A stretch of 64,000 bases of DNA from the NCBI GenBank assembly GCA_020636275.1, contig JACJYD010000001.1, positions 620,001 to 684,000 on the forward strand. Reading direction: 5' to 3'. The position numbers were made by a program, and so were the translations under genes. Origin of the DNA: Lewinellaceae bacterium. GTDB taxonomy: Bacteria; Bacteroidota; Bacteroidia; Chitinophagales; Saprospiraceae. The notes under the pieces are model-generated. The model searched no databases and was not told the origin of the DNA. It saw only the letters and a program-made list of their open reading frames with translations. Shown piece after piece: positions 15,064-23,976 of the stretch (position 1 is the first letter of the stretch; every line of letters starts with the position of its first letter).

Positions 15064-17925
15064 ATGGAAAGACGGTTCTGCATAGGGCTGTGGATATGGA
15101 TGGTTTTCTCCGTTTGGGGGGTAGCCCAACCATCTGCTACCGATGTACTCGTCATCGACCCGGATGATGCTGCATACCGGGAAGGGCGTTATTACTTCCG
15201 CGACCAGCTGTACATTTTCATCGATTCGCTCCCCGACCGCTCCATCGAGGAGGTGATGACGGATTCTTTTCAAGGTTATTTCGTCAAAGACAGTTTTGAA
15301 CTCATCGGTCGGTTTCGGGGTGATATGGGGCCGGCCATCCAATTCGTTTGGGCTCGGCTCACCCTGCTTTCCCAGGCTGAACGGGCAGAAGAATGGTTGA
15401 TCAACATCAGCGCCGGGGAGGTTGATTATTTTTTCCCGGTCGATTCCGGTCGCTTCAGGGCCGTACATACGGGGGTGGGCGTTCCTTTGAAATACAAACT
15501 ATTCGGCGATAGCTTCGGTAAATTGCCCTGCGCTCCTCTGCTAATCCCGCCCGGGGATACCCTGAACGTGTATTTCCGGTTAAAGGAGGTCGGCGCTCAA
15601 TTTGGGAACGACCTGTTGATAGCTTTCAACAAGACGATCTTCAAACCCCAGGTCCTGATAGCCCGGGAAAAGGTTCGCCGGTTTAATGCGGGCTTGCATA
15701 TGGGCATTTTGGTGGCGGTAGCCATCTACCATCTGTTCATTTTCGTCTACCAACGGCAGTTTGTCACACTTTACTTCAGCATTTTCGTGCTGGCGCTTGG
15801 TATGATCGCCTTTGAGTTTGGAGGGTATTTGGAGGAGATGCTGGAATTGGGAAGAGAATTGTATTGGGGTAAATTTGTCTTGACCGCTACTTGGTTAGTG
15901 GTCTACATTTTTCACTATCTTTTTTCCCGAAACTATTTACGGCTTCCCACGATCCTTCCCTGGTGGGACCGGATATGGATGGGCCTCCTCTTCGTGAATG
16001 TCCTTTCGGCAGTACCTTTTGCCTATTGGACATTCTTTTCCGGGGGACAGGACTGGGTCGATCCGGTATCCCATTCAAAAGTGGTTGCTTTCCGGTACGG
16101 GTTGGGCACGCTGATCATGACCTTTTCCCTGGTCGCGGCTTTGGTGGTGTATTTGAAAAAACACAGAGCAGCGGGTATCTATTTCATTGCCATGTTTTCC
16201 TATCTGGTGCAATACCTGGGTATTTTAGTGGGCGACCATATCCGCATACCTCCCTGGATATACAGCTACGATGGGGAAGTGACCATGGTTTTGTTCTTCG
16301 CCCTGGGTATTGCCAGCCAGCTCCGTACCCTCCAAAGGGAAAAGCTGGCTGCCGAACAGGCCGAACTTCGCCTCAAGGACCTCGACACCTTCAAAACCCG
16401 TTTTTACACCAATATCACCCACCAGTTCCGCACGCCGCTCACCATCATTCTGGGGATGATCGACCAGATCCAGACCCACCCTTCGACCTGGATGAAAAAG
16501 GGCGCCGACATGATCCGCCGCAACGGACAACGCCTGCTCCACCTGGTCAACCAGATCCTCGACCTGTCGAGGTTGGAAGCAGGTCAGCTGCCGGTGCACC
16601 TGGTGCGCGACGATGTGATCCAGTATCTGAAGTACATCGTGGAATCGTTTCATTCTTCTGCCAAACAACGGCGGATCGAGCTCCGCTTCCTGCCGGACAC
16701 CACCGGATTGGTCGTCGATTACGACCCGGACAAACTGATGGACATCCTGTCCAACCTGCTCTCCAATGCGCTCAAATTCACCCCCGAAGGAGGCCGGGTG
16801 GAGGTGAGCGTTGGGGTAGTGACGGAGCATAAAGAACAACTCTTCATCCGCGTGAAGGACAACGGCCCTGGTATTCCGGCCGAGGCACTCGGCAAGGTGT
16901 TTGACCGCTTTTTCCAGGCCGATACCGGGCAGGGATCGGGCATCGGGCTGGCATTGACGCGAGAGTTGGTTCATCTGCTACAGGGCGAGATCTCGGTAAA
17001 AAGCAAAGAGGGAGAGGGCGCGGAATTTTTGGTTGCCCTGCCGATCACCAGAACAGCCGCCCCTGGGCAACCGGTTGGCCGCAAAGCCATTAAGGAAGCC
17101 ATCTTGCCTTTCTTGCATCCGGAAAACGATGAATCTTCAGTGGATGACTCCATTCCGGTTTCAAGTCAGCCCACCCTGCTCATTGTGGAAGACAGCCCGG
17201 ACGTGGTGACCTACCTCGAGGCCATTCTTGGCCCCCGGTTTCATCTGAAAGTGGCCACCAATGGAAAAGAAGGACTTGCCCGGGCCCGGCAAGTCATCCC
17301 CGATCTGATCGTCAGCGACATCATGATGCCGGAGATGGACGGGCTGGAAATGTGCGAGGCCCTAAAAACCGACATGCGCACCAGTCACATTCCCATCATC
17401 CTGCTCACGGCCAAATCCGACCAGACCTCCCGGATCGAAGGCCTGCGCACCGGCGCCGACGCCTACCTGGCCAAACCATTCGACAAGACCGAACTGCTCG
17501 TGCGCATCGACAAGTTGATCGAACTGCGGGCGAATTTGCAGGAGCGGTACCGGGATATCCGTTTTCTCTTTGAACTGAAAAACACGCCTGCCGACGACCC
17601 TCATCCCGAGGATCAGTTCATGAAAGAAGTGCATGGGATCATCGAATCTCACCTGAGCGATCCCAACTTCGACGTCCCACAACTTTGCAAGGAGCTGGGC
17701 ATGAGCCGCTCTCAATGCTATCAAAAATTCAGAGCCCTGACCGGGCAGTCCCCGGCGGACCTCATTCGCCGTATTCGGCTTCACAAGGCCCGGTTATTGC
17801 TGGAGGCGACCGGGAAGAACATCGGGGAGGTATCAGCCGAGACCGGGTTCAAGGACTTGTCCACGTTCAGCCGGAGTTTCCGGCGGGAGTTTGGGGTGAA
17901 TCCGAGGGAGGTACGAAAGAAATAA
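15064..17925 (+). CDS. Hybrid sensor histidine kinase/response regulator with AraC output domain (7TMR-DISM type)
   Basis: 953 residues from ATG 15064; an upstream in-frame start at 14998 lacks a signal sequence. In order: a signal peptide; a periplasmic 7TMR-DISM extracellular domain (about 25-200); seven transmembrane helices (about 215-425); a short coiled coil; a HisKA domain with phospho-acceptor His453 (FYTNITHQFRTPLTI); a HATPase domain (DNGPGIP, GSGIGLAL); a receiver domain (LLIVEDSPD, acceptor Asp752 in VSDIMMPEMDG, Lys in LAKPF); and a C-terminal AraC-type HTH (about 855-950). It senses an extracellular signal and should control transcription directly as a one-protein two-component system. 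The target genes are unknown. It has its own promoter region, divergent from the small gene at 14550. Confidence 0.9.
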   Translation: MERRFCIGLWIWMVFSVWGVAQPSATDVLVIDPDDAAYREGRYYFRDQLYIFIDSLPDRSIEEVMTDSFQGYFVKDSFELIGRFRGDMGPAIQFVWARLTLLSQAERAEEWLINISAGEVDYFFPVDSGRFRAVHTGVGVPLKYKLFGDSFGKLPCAPLLIPPGDTLNVYFRLKEVGAQFGNDLLIAFNKTIFKPQVLIAREKVRRFNAGLHMGILVAVAIYHLFIFVYQRQFVTLYFSIFVLALGMIAFEFGGYLEEMLELGRELYWGKFVLTATWLVVYIFHYLFSRNYLRLPTILPWWDRIWMGLLFVNVLSAVPFAYWTFFSGGQDWVDPVSHSKVVAFRYGLGTLIMTFSLVAALVVYLKKHRAAGIYFIAMFSYLVQYLGILVGDHIRIPPWIYSYDGEVTMVLFFALGIASQLRTLQREKLAAEQAELRLKDLDTFKTRFYTNITHQFRTPLTIILGMIDQIQTHPSTWMKKGADMIRRNGQRLLHLVNQILDLSRLEAGQLPVHLVRDDVIQYLKYIVESFHSSAKQRRIELRFLPDTTGLVVDYDPDKLMDILSNLLSNALKFTPEGGRVEVSVGVVTEHKEQLFIRVKDNGPGIPAEALGKVFDRFFQADTGQGSGIGLALTRELVHLLQGEISVKSKEGEGAEFLVALPITRTAAPGQPVGRKAIKEAILPFLHPENDESSVDDSIPVSSQPTLLIVEDSPDVVTYLEAILGPRFHLKVATNGKEGLARARQVIPDLIVSDIMMPEMDGLEMCEALKTDMRTSHIPIILLTAKSDQTSRIEGLRTGADAYLAKPFDKTELLVRIDKLIELRANLQERYRDIRFLFELKNTPADDPHPEDQFMKEVHGIIESHLSDPNFDVPQLCKELGMSRSQCYQKFRALTGQSPADLIRRIRLHKARLLLEATGKNIGEVSAETGFKDLSTFSRSFRREFGVNPREVRKK

Positions 17926-17979
17926 TAAACTTGAGCCATCCCAAATTTTGAAAAAGCTCAAAAAAATAAATGAACCGCA

Positions 17980-18062
17980 AAGGCGCTAAGAACGCTAAGA
18001 CATCGGGTCTTTACAATTACCTGTAGTGCCAAAGCCGAACGTCTTAGCGTTCTTAGCGCCTT
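17980..18062. repeat. Perfect 22-bp inverted repeat downstream of the kinase gene
   Basis: Arms 17980-18001 and 18041-18062 are perfectly complementary (core GGCGCTAAGAACGCTAAGA) around a 39-nt loop. The intergenic region 17926-18227 holds no gene. This repeat and the shorter palindrome at 18119 are the only structures I see there. It may terminate the kinase transcript. Its loop is too long for a classic Rho-independent terminator. Confidence 0.7.
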
Positions 18063-18118
18063 AGCAGTTTAAATACTACATCAAAGAATCCAAAAAATCG
18101 AGATGGCTCCTGTTTAAA

Positions 18119-18135
18119 ATGTCCTTTTGGGACAT
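18119..18135. promoter_or_regulatory. Small palindrome ATGTCC-ttttg-GGACAT, possible operator
   Basis: A 6-bp perfect inverted repeat with a 5-nt centre, about 95 nt upstream of the VCBS-repeat gene at 18228. The two half-sites could bind a dimeric regulator. No other support is visible. Confidence 0.35.
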
Positions 18136-18227
18136 TCTGTCTAAAAGTTTGGACAATTTGCCAAGTAAGTGTTTTTACAAACCTCGTATTTCCGGGTACC
18201 TATCTATTAACCAAAAAGAGGTTTGTT

Positions 18228-19523
18228 ATGAAAACGCAAATTCGACATTTATGCAGAAAGGGTATTTATCCCTTTGTTCTTACCTTCATTTTAGGAATTG
18301 TTTTTCTTTTCCAGGCGCCAATACATGGGCAGGGATTTTTTGACGCTCCGGAATTGGATCCGTTTGGGTTAGGGATCTATCCTCCGCCTCACCCTATCCA
18401 ACCTTATCTCATTTCCCCCTCCTTGGTCGACATAGATGACGATGGCGACCTCGACCTGTTTATCGCTCAAAGTTGGTCTTACATTTCTCCATCTTTTACA
18501 GAAAGGAGCCTGGATTATTATGAAAATGTCTCGACTGACCCCAAAAGCCCTGAATTTATGCTCATGGAGTCCTATCCTTTCGGGATACCCGATGATGCAG
18601 ATATCAGCTTCCTCTCCTTTGTAGATATCGATGGAGATGGCGATCAGGATTTGTTTACCACGGACTGGGGTTGGAACGCCACCTTTTCCTATATTGAAAA
18701 CACAGGGTCTCCTGAGGAGCCTTTCTTTGAGGCCAGTTCACTTGTATACAATCCCTTCGGTCTCGATCCCTCCGGGATACCTCGTGGTGGGCTCGTTTTC
18801 GGCGATATCGACAACGATGGCGATTATGATCTTTTTATCAATGGAAGGACAGGTGGCAATTATGGCGATTATTTCGTATTTCAGAAAAATATAGGGACCC
18901 CTACCAACCCGGAATTTGCGCCCCGGGAGATCAATCCTTTTGGGTTGAGCAATGCTTTTATACCAGATGGGCTTACCTGGGCCGCTCTGGCTGACTGGGA
19001 CTGCGACGGGGACATTGATATCCTGAATGCTCTATGGGATGTCGAGACCACCGGCCTTACCTCTCTTTTCTTTCATGAAAATAAACTCACCGAATTAGAC
19101 ACGGTGTACTTTGAAGAAGGGGTCCTTACTGACACGGCCCTCATTTTCACCCAGGGAGATCTGGATGGAGATGGAGATCTGGATGCAATGGTGCAATACT
19201 ATTATGGAGAGAATATCTCTCTTTGGTGTGATACGACGGTTTCTGTGGTGGAAACTAGGCCGGTTGTAGATATCCAAATCTCCCCCAATCCTTCAACGGA
19301 CTACCTTCACCTCTCCCTCCAAACGGAAACGTCACTCCGGAATGTCAACCTTTCTATCATCGACGCCCTCGGCCGTCCGGTCTGGCAGGCGCCATTCGAT
19401 TTTCTGAGTAATGAAATTACGGAACAAATAGACGTAAGCGCCCTGCCCAACGGACTCTACACCCTGCGCCTGATGCAGGAGGGGATGGTGGTTGGGAAGC
19501 CGTTTGTGGTGATGCGGGAGTAG
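18228..19523 (+). CDS. Secreted FG-GAP/VCBS-repeat protein with T9SS sorting tail
   Basis: 431 residues. The N-terminal signal peptide is long and basic (MKTQIRHLCRKGIYPFVLTF to HGQG). Five calcium-binding-type repeats follow with the D-x-D-x-D-G-D-x-D signature (LVDIDDDGDLDLFIA, FVDIDGDGDQDLF, FGDIDNDGDYDLF, ADWDCDGDIDI, GDLDGDGDLDA), a beta-propeller-like arrangement. The last about 85 residues are a T9SS type A sorting domain (ISPNPSTDYLHLSL to FVVMRE). The protein is expected at the cell surface or in the medium. Such repeats occur in integrin-like adhesins and in many Bacteroidota secreted proteins of unknown ligand. It stands alone between two regions with opposite or unrelated genes. 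Confidence 0.87.
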   Translation: MKTQIRHLCRKGIYPFVLTFILGIVFLFQAPIHGQGFFDAPELDPFGLGIYPPPHPIQPYLISPSLVDIDDDGDLDLFIAQSWSYISPSFTERSLDYYENVSTDPKSPEFMLMESYPFGIPDDADISFLSFVDIDGDGDQDLFTTDWGWNATFSYIENTGSPEEPFFEASSLVYNPFGLDPSGIPRGGLVFGDIDNDGDYDLFINGRTGGNYGDYFVFQKNIGTPTNPEFAPREINPFGLSNAFIPDGLTWAALADWDCDGDIDILNALWDVETTGLTSLFFHENKLTELDTVYFEEGVLTDTALIFTQGDLDGDGDLDAMVQYYYGENISLWCDTTVSVVETRPVVDIQISPNPSTDYLHLSLQTETSLRNVNLSIIDALGRPVWQAPFDFLSNEITEQIDVSALPNGLYTLRLMQEGMVVGKPFVVMRE

Positions 19524-19580
19524 GTCGGAATGATGAGCGCTGAGATGCCCCCGGCCGAAATGGGGGAGTCTCAGTCCGAG

Positions 19581-20198
19581 CTATCGCTGAAAAACCGTGT
19601 ACACATAAGGTCGTTCCTCTCCTGAAGGCATGTGGTAGGTGAAATCAAACGCCTGGCGGAGTTGGAAGCCGGGCCCCAGTTTTTCAGTCAGCAGGGAAGC
19701 GTCATACCTTTTCACGGGGAGTCCTGCGCAACGCTCGACTCCCCGCAGGTTGTAAGTAGCGAGGATCGCGTAGCCGCCGGGTTGGAGCAATTGGCGCAGG
19801 AGGTCGAAATAGGTTTGCTGGTCCTTTTCTTCGGTAAAAAAATGGAGCACGGCGCGGTCGTGCCAGAGGTGCACCGGAGCGAGATCCTTCAGCTGGGCAG
19901 GCTGGGTAAGGTCGTCGACGATCCAGGCGACCTTTCCCGCTTCCGCGCCCAGGCGATCCTGCACCTTTTGAAGAGCCTCTGCGCTGATGTCGCAGGCAAT
20001 CTGCCCCGAATAGCCCGCTTCGAGCAGGGCGTCGACCAACGTGGAAGCCCCTGCGCCAGCGTGGAAGATCCGGGCATCTTTGGGAAGGCCGCAAGCCTCG
20101 ATGAGGTCGAGCGACGGCTGGGGGAGGGATTCGTACCAGCCCAGGCGGTCGGTCTGGGCTTTTTGGTAGAGGGAGTTCCAGTGGTCCTGGAGCGGCAT
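19581..20198 (-). CDS. Class I SAM-dependent methyltransferase
   Basis: About 205 residues from ATG 20198 (MPLQDHWNSLYQKAQTDRLGWYE). A longer start at 20234 adds 12 less conserved residues. The N-terminal DHWNSLY...LGWYE pattern is typical of small thiopurine-methyltransferase-like or TehB-like methyltransferases of Bacteroidota. The SAM motif is degenerate but present (DARIFHAGAGASTLVDALL), followed by VDDLTQPAQL and the HLWHDRAVLHFFTEEKDQ strand. A role in small-molecule or oxyanion methylation is possible but not shown. The gene is convergent with the VCBS-repeat gene and divergent from the EAD11-like gene. Confidence 0.72.
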   Translation of the reverse strand: MPLQDHWNSLYQKAQTDRLGWYESLPQPSLDLIEACGLPKDARIFHAGAGASTLVDALLEAGYSGQIACDISAEALQKVQDRLGAEAGKVAWIVDDLTQPAQLKDLAPVHLWHDRAVLHFFTEEKDQQTYFDLLRQLLQPGGYAILATYNLRGVERCAGLPVKRYDASLLTEKLGPGFQLRQAFDFTYHMPSGEERPYVYTVFQR

Positions 20199-20306
20199 GG
20201 GGATTTTTTGTAAAAGTAGGAAATTTTTGGGCACCTGCCAGGTATAGGGCGGCTATAGATTTTACGGTTCTTTTTTCGTAGTATTGATGTACAAATCCCT
20301 CAAGCC

Positions 20307-21101
20307 ATGGCGCCCCAAAACGACATCGTACAACTCATCACCCAGGGCGATACCGCCCGCGCCCTCGAGCTCTTGCTCCGCGAAACCCAATCCCGTTCTT
20401 CCGACCTTCATGCACAGGCGGTGCTGATCTCCGCCCGTTGGGAACAATGGCGAAAAGCCGGGCGAACCGGCTTAGCAAACGGCGAGGCCGAGCACAACCA
20501 GATCAACGCCGCCATTCTGAAACTGGCCGGGTTGTTGCCGGGCATTCCTTCCCGGAAGCCTGCATTTTCCCTGAAAAAGATCGCGATCTATGCGTTTGGG
20601 GTGGTCATACTGCTCGGCGCCGGTTTATGGTTCCGGCAATATATGTCCGGCAGCAACACCGCTCACCCCGCAACCGAATCTCTTCCCGCTGCGCAAAGCC
20701 CGGAGACGAAGCCTTCCTCCTCCCTCGCTTCTTCCCGCACCCTTCAGGCCGAGACCACGACCTGGCACGCCAGCGTACAGCCCTTCGGCGTCGACTGTCT
20801 GATGGAGATCCGCTCCCTCACTCTGGAGCCGAAGGACCCCTCCCACAATTTTGTGAAAATCACCATTGCCGTGAAGAATCTGCACGAAGGCTGGTCTCCA
20901 GCGCAGCTCACCTCCGACCTTTTCCTCCTGGAGACGCGCGGTGATGCGAGCAAGACCGAAAAAGACCTGCTGGTGATCGAGATCAGTCCCGGCGAGACGA
21001 AAACAGCGGATTTGGTGTTTACGGTGCCGGGCGATTCGAAGGAGTGGGTGCTGGTGGTGAGGGAGAGTGGAGGGGAGGAGGTGAGGGTGCGGGTTTGGTG
21101 A
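20307..21101 (+). CDS. Membrane protein with N-terminal effector-associated (EAD11-like) domain
   Basis: 264 residues. Residues 1-80 resemble the EAD11 family: IVQLITQGDTARALELLLRE, then ISARWEQWRKAGRTGLANGEAEHNQINAAILKLAGLL. The R-W-x-x-x-x-x-x-x-R-x-G-L and E-x-N-x-I-N-x-A-I-L-x-L pattern is characteristic. EADs act as adaptor domains that recruit effectors in predicted bacterial conflict and signalling systems. One transmembrane helix follows (about 92-112, IAIYAFGVVILLGAGLWF), then a low-complexity Ser/Pro linker, then a C-terminal beta-sandwich (about 150-264) that looks like a DUF4352-type extracellular domain. The domain would face the cytoplasm and the sandwich the periplasm. The partner carrying a matching EAD is not in this window. 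Confidence 0.65.
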   Translation: MAPQNDIVQLITQGDTARALELLLRETQSRSSDLHAQAVLISARWEQWRKAGRTGLANGEAEHNQINAAILKLAGLLPGIPSRKPAFSLKKIAIYAFGVVILLGAGLWFRQYMSGSNTAHPATESLPAAQSPETKPSSSLASSRTLQAETTTWHASVQPFGVDCLMEIRSLTLEPKDPSHNFVKITIAVKNLHEGWSPAQLTSDLFLLETRGDASKTEKDLLVIEISPGETKTADLVFTVPGDSKEWVLVVRESGGEEVRVRVW

Positions 21102-21170
21102 AGGGACTGCCACGGGGTTTGAAATCCATACAAAAAGAGATATATTGTCTTTCCGAAAAATATTGGCCTC

Positions 21171-21764
21171 ATGTTAAAATTAGACGGGATCGAGATCAAG
21201 CACCTGGCGGTAGAAATGACGGATGAGGAGTTCTTCCAATTCTGTCAGGCCAACCGCGACTTGCGCATTGAGCGGGACCGGGAAAAAAACATTTTGATCA
21301 TGACGCCAGTCGGATTCGAGTCCGGTTTTTTTGAGAATGAGTTATTGGGTGAATTGCGCCGATGGAACCAGGCGTCCAAACTTGGAATTGCCGCCAGTTC
21401 CTCAACGGGATTTTTACTGCCCAATGGTGCTGTCCGTGCGCCGGATGCCTCCTGGATATCCAATGAACGTTGGCGGGCCCTATCCGAGGAAGACAAAAAG
21501 CATTTTCCACCCCTTATTCCCGACTTCGTCGCCGAGATCCGTTCGGAGAGCGACGTACTGCCTATCCTCCAGGAAAAAATGCGGGAATATATGGAGCAAG
21601 GCGCCCGCCTGGGCTGGCTGCTCGATCCGCAGGAGAAGGCCGCCTATATTTACCACGCTGACGGAACGGTGCAAAAGCTGGAAGGCTGGACGCAGGCGCT
21701 CAGCGGCGGGGCGGTGTTGCCGGGGTTTGAGTTTGACTTGGAGGGGTTACGGTTGCCGGAGTGA
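21171..21764 (+). CDS. Uma2-family (DUF820) putative restriction-endonuclease-fold protein
   Basis: 197 residues. It has the Uma2 family landmarks: an N-terminal YRxx-type segment, FFENELLGELRRWNQ, the substrate-exposed SSTGFLLPNGAVRAPDASWISNERW, and the core PDFVAEIRSESDVLPILQEKMREYMEQGARLGWLLDP. The fold is PD-(D/E)XK-like with the acidic residues in APDAS and VAEIRS. Uma2 proteins are very abundant in cyanobacteria and Bacteroidota and their role is still unclear; nuclease activity is inferred from fold. It starts at a good ATG 69 nt after the EAD11-like gene on the same strand, and the two could be cotranscribed. Confidence 0.8.
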   Translation: MLKLDGIEIKHLAVEMTDEEFFQFCQANRDLRIERDREKNILIMTPVGFESGFFENELLGELRRWNQASKLGIAASSSTGFLLPNGAVRAPDASWISNERWRALSEEDKKHFPPLIPDFVAEIRSESDVLPILQEKMREYMEQGARLGWLLDPQEKAAYIYHADGTVQKLEGWTQALSGGAVLPGFEFDLEGLRLPE

Positions 21765-21923
21765 GAGGGGGGGATTTTTATATTTGAAACCACCTCCTTT
21801 GCCCAAATTGCCACGTAATGCTGCAACGGAAGGATCTTCCTTTCTCCATTGAAAAGCTGAAAGAAATACAGGAAGAAGAACCGGCCTAACGATCCGGGAT
21901 AAAAAAGTGGTATCTTCGGGAAC

Positions 21924-21976
21924 TGTTCACTAATTTAAAGTGTTCATTTTTTGTGAACGAATAAAAAATATGAACA
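21924..21976. promoter_or_regulatory. Four TGTTCA half-sites, symmetric operator of the AbiE-like pair
   Basis: Half-sites TGTTCAC (21924) and TGTTCAT (21941) on the plus strand face GTGAACG (21953) and ATGAACA (21970) on the other strand. The two forward sites are 17 bp apart and so are the two reverse sites, giving a symmetric array that ends exactly before the GTG start at 21977. AbiEi-type antitoxins are known to bind inverted repeats and repress their own promoter. That this is such a site is inference. Confidence 0.6.
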
Positions 21977-22975
21977 GTGAAGGAAAAGGAAATCCTCAAA
22001 CTCACAAAGGAAAACCTGGAGCGCAACTCCCACTTCAAGATCGAGTGGTCAGTAAAACAACAGAAATATCTTGATGCGTTAATCAAGATCATTTGGGACA
22101 ACGACAAATCCTTATCCTTCCATGCAGAAGTAAAAGAAAAGGTCGGCCCCCAACATCTGGAGCAGATCAAGCAGATCTCGAAGGAAATCGAAAACTTCCT
22201 GTTGGTCTCGTGGTCACTGTCTCCCAACATCAAGAAGAAGCTCCAGCAAGAGAGCATATCCTATTTAGAAGCCAACGGCAATTTGTTTTTGAAGAACAGC
22301 AACACGTTCCTCTTCATCGACATCAATAAGCCGTTAACCCTTAAAAGCGAAAAGGGAAACAGGGCCTTTACCAGGACAGGTCTGAAAGTCTTATTCCATT
22401 TCCTGGTTTTTCCGGAATGGATCAATCAGTCATACCGCGAGATTGCAGAAAACACAAACACCAGCCTGGGCAATGTATCAAACATCCTGAACAGCCTGGA
22501 AGATTCCGGTTTTCTTCTCCGGAAAAATAAGGACGAGTTGATTTGGAACAAGCGAAAACAACTACTGAATAAGTGGATCGATTATTACGAAGAACGACTG
22601 AAACCTTCTTTGGCAATTGGCTCTTTCCGGTTCAAGAACGAAGACCTCCTCAACAGCTGGAAAACGATCGAATTAAAATCTGGCCAAAGTTGGTGGGGAA
22701 GCGAACCAGCCGCTGAATTACTTACAAATTACCTACACCCAGGAGAATGGACCATTTACACGAAAGAAACCCAGCAGGACCTCCTGAAAAACTATCATCT
22801 GATCCCGGACCCAAAAGGGAAAGTCCATGTATACAGGGCCTTTTGGAATTTTGAAGTTTCGGAACCCGCCGCTCCTCCTCTCTTGGTCTATACTGATTTG
22901 GTCAATACCGAAAATAGCCGCTGCCTGGAAACCGCCGATCTCATCTTTAAAGGACATTTGGATGCCGACTTTTGA
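21977..22975 (+). CDS. AbiEi-like winged-helix antitoxin (type IV toxin-antitoxin)
   Basis: 332 residues from a GTG start. An ATG at 21970 is out of frame. The region 140-200 is a winged helix-turn-helix (TGLKVLFHFLVFPEWINQSYREIAENTNTSLGNVSNILNSLEDSGFLLRK, in two parts). The C-terminal part (FRFKNEDLLNSWKTIEL ... WWGSEPAAELLTNYLHPGEWTIYT) matches the AbiEi_2-type regulatory domain seen in Bacteroidota. AbiEi proteins repress the operon and counteract the nucleotidyltransferase toxin. The downstream gene starts within the last codons of this one (14-nt overlap), which is expected for translational coupling of such a pair. The four-half-site operator upstream supports autoregulation. Confidence 0.78.
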   Translation: MKEKEILKLTKENLERNSHFKIEWSVKQQKYLDALIKIIWDNDKSLSFHAEVKEKVGPQHLEQIKQISKEIENFLLVSWSLSPNIKKKLQQESISYLEANGNLFLKNSNTFLFIDINKPLTLKSEKGNRAFTRTGLKVLFHFLVFPEWINQSYREIAENTNTSLGNVSNILNSLEDSGFLLRKNKDELIWNKRKQLLNKWIDYYEERLKPSLAIGSFRFKNEDLLNSWKTIELKSGQSWWGSEPAAELLTNYLHPGEWTIYTKETQQDLLKNYHLIPDPKGKVHVYRAFWNFEVSEPAAPPLLVYTDLVNTENSRCLETADLIFKGHLDADF

Positions 22976-23780
22976 AGAACTCGACTGGGGTATTGCGGAG
23001 GATATTTTCCAAAAAGTGGATGGGGCTTGCAGAAAGGTGGGGGTGGACTTCTATCTCATCGGCGCCCAGGCAGTGAACTTCAACTTTATGAATTCCAAAA
23101 TCCTTCCCATGCGGGCAACCAAAGATTTTGATTTTGCCGTCCTGGTTCCTCACATGGATGATTACGAAAAGCTCATGTCTTTACTCGTTCAGGAGGGCTT
23201 TAAACGAACAAATGAACCCTACCGATTGGTCTATCTGAAAAATGACTGCATTGTAGACCTTCTCCCTTTTGGTGCAGTAGAAAAAAATGGCAAAGTATCA
23301 TTCAGTGCAAGCTTCCAGCTTTCTGTGGTGGGCCTGCGGGAGATAAAAGAATGGGCAAATGAGCACACAATTCAGGGAACTACCTACTCCATTAGCCCAA
23401 CTGAAGGACTGTTTCTGCTCAAACTTCTTTCCTTTGATGAAAGACCGGAACGCACCAAGGATTTGGATGACATTATGGCGATACTGTCCAGGTATTTTGA
23501 CCTCAACTTCGACCGTTATTTCGAAAGTCCGCCAGAAATGATAGATGACCTGAGCGTGAAAAATTTTGACCTAGAAGCGGGTGCGTGCATGCTTGGCAAG
23601 GACCTGAAAGAGATACTAGTTCATTCGCCAGCTCTGCTGCAAATCGTGAGCGAAATTTTCGAAAATGAACTCAGCGATCAGCCTGGGAAAATCGGAAAAT
23701 ACTCTGTTGAAAAGAATTATTTTGACACTTGGGAAGGTTTTAAACGCGTGTTTTCTCTAGTTCATCAACACATGAAATGA
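22962..23780 (+). CDS. Nucleotidyltransferase, AbiEii-like toxin candidate
   Basis: 272 residues from ATG 22962, overlapping the AbiEi-like gene. The nucleotidyltransferase signature is at about residues 20-60: FYLIGAQAVNFNFM followed by MRATKDFDFAV, where the two aspartates of the D-x-D motif (DFDF) would bind metal. A further acidic residue lies in CIVDLLPFGA. This resembles AbiEii/AbiGii-type toxins, which inactivate tRNA by adding nucleotides in some systems (known for MenT-like enzymes). The present substrate is unknown. The stop is followed by a hairpin at 23836. Confidence 0.75.
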   Translation: MPTFEELDWGIAEDIFQKVDGACRKVGVDFYLIGAQAVNFNFMNSKILPMRATKDFDFAVLVPHMDDYEKLMSLLVQEGFKRTNEPYRLVYLKNDCIVDLLPFGAVEKNGKVSFSASFQLSVVGLREIKEWANEHTIQGTTYSISPTEGLFLLKLLSFDERPERTKDLDDIMAILSRYFDLNFDRYFESPPEMIDDLSVKNFDLEAGACMLGKDLKEILVHSPALLQIVSEIFENELSDQPGKIGKYSVEKNYFDTWEGFKRVFSLVHQHMK

Positions 23781-23835
23781 CTAATCCTGTGTCTAGCCCC
23801 AATATTCATTCCTTGTATACTCAAAGAAAAGTAAT

Positions 23836-23870
23836 TTGAGAGTAGGGCGGTCCGGCCACCCTACTCTCAA
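23836..23870 (+). terminator. Hairpin (15-bp arms) after the AbiE-like pair
   Basis: Arms 23836-23850 and 23856-23870 pair with one mismatch around the loop TCCGG. It has a GGGCGG/CCACCC inner stem and AT-rich ends like hairpins 1-4. The stretch 23781-24130 has no gene: besides this hairpin it holds only the promoter at 23945-23976. Confidence 0.65.
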
Positions 23871-23944
23871 GTGGTTTGCGAAGCGAATGAATAGTCGTCT
23901 GCCTGACAAACCGCAAACCTCATTCCTGTCAATGATTTTTGTCA

Positions 23945-23976
23945 TTTGGAGGATGGTTGCAGGATTTTTATATTTG
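23945..23976 (+). promoter_or_regulatory. Bacteroidota-type promoter upstream of MazG-like gene
   Basis: A TTTG box at 23945-23948 and a TATATTTG box at 23969-23976 are separated by 20 nt. This fits the Bacteroidota sigma-factor consensus TTTG-N19/20-TAnnTTTG. The predicted start site is around 23983, about 150 nt before the MazG-like start codon. Confidence 0.6.

Noticed and set aside
21818..21889. A 23-residue frame (MLQRKDLPFSIEKLKEIQEE...) after the Uma2 gene
   Set aside because: It has a reasonable composition and a TATATTTG box upstream at 21779, but is too short to support as a gene; it may be a remnant of a larger protein.
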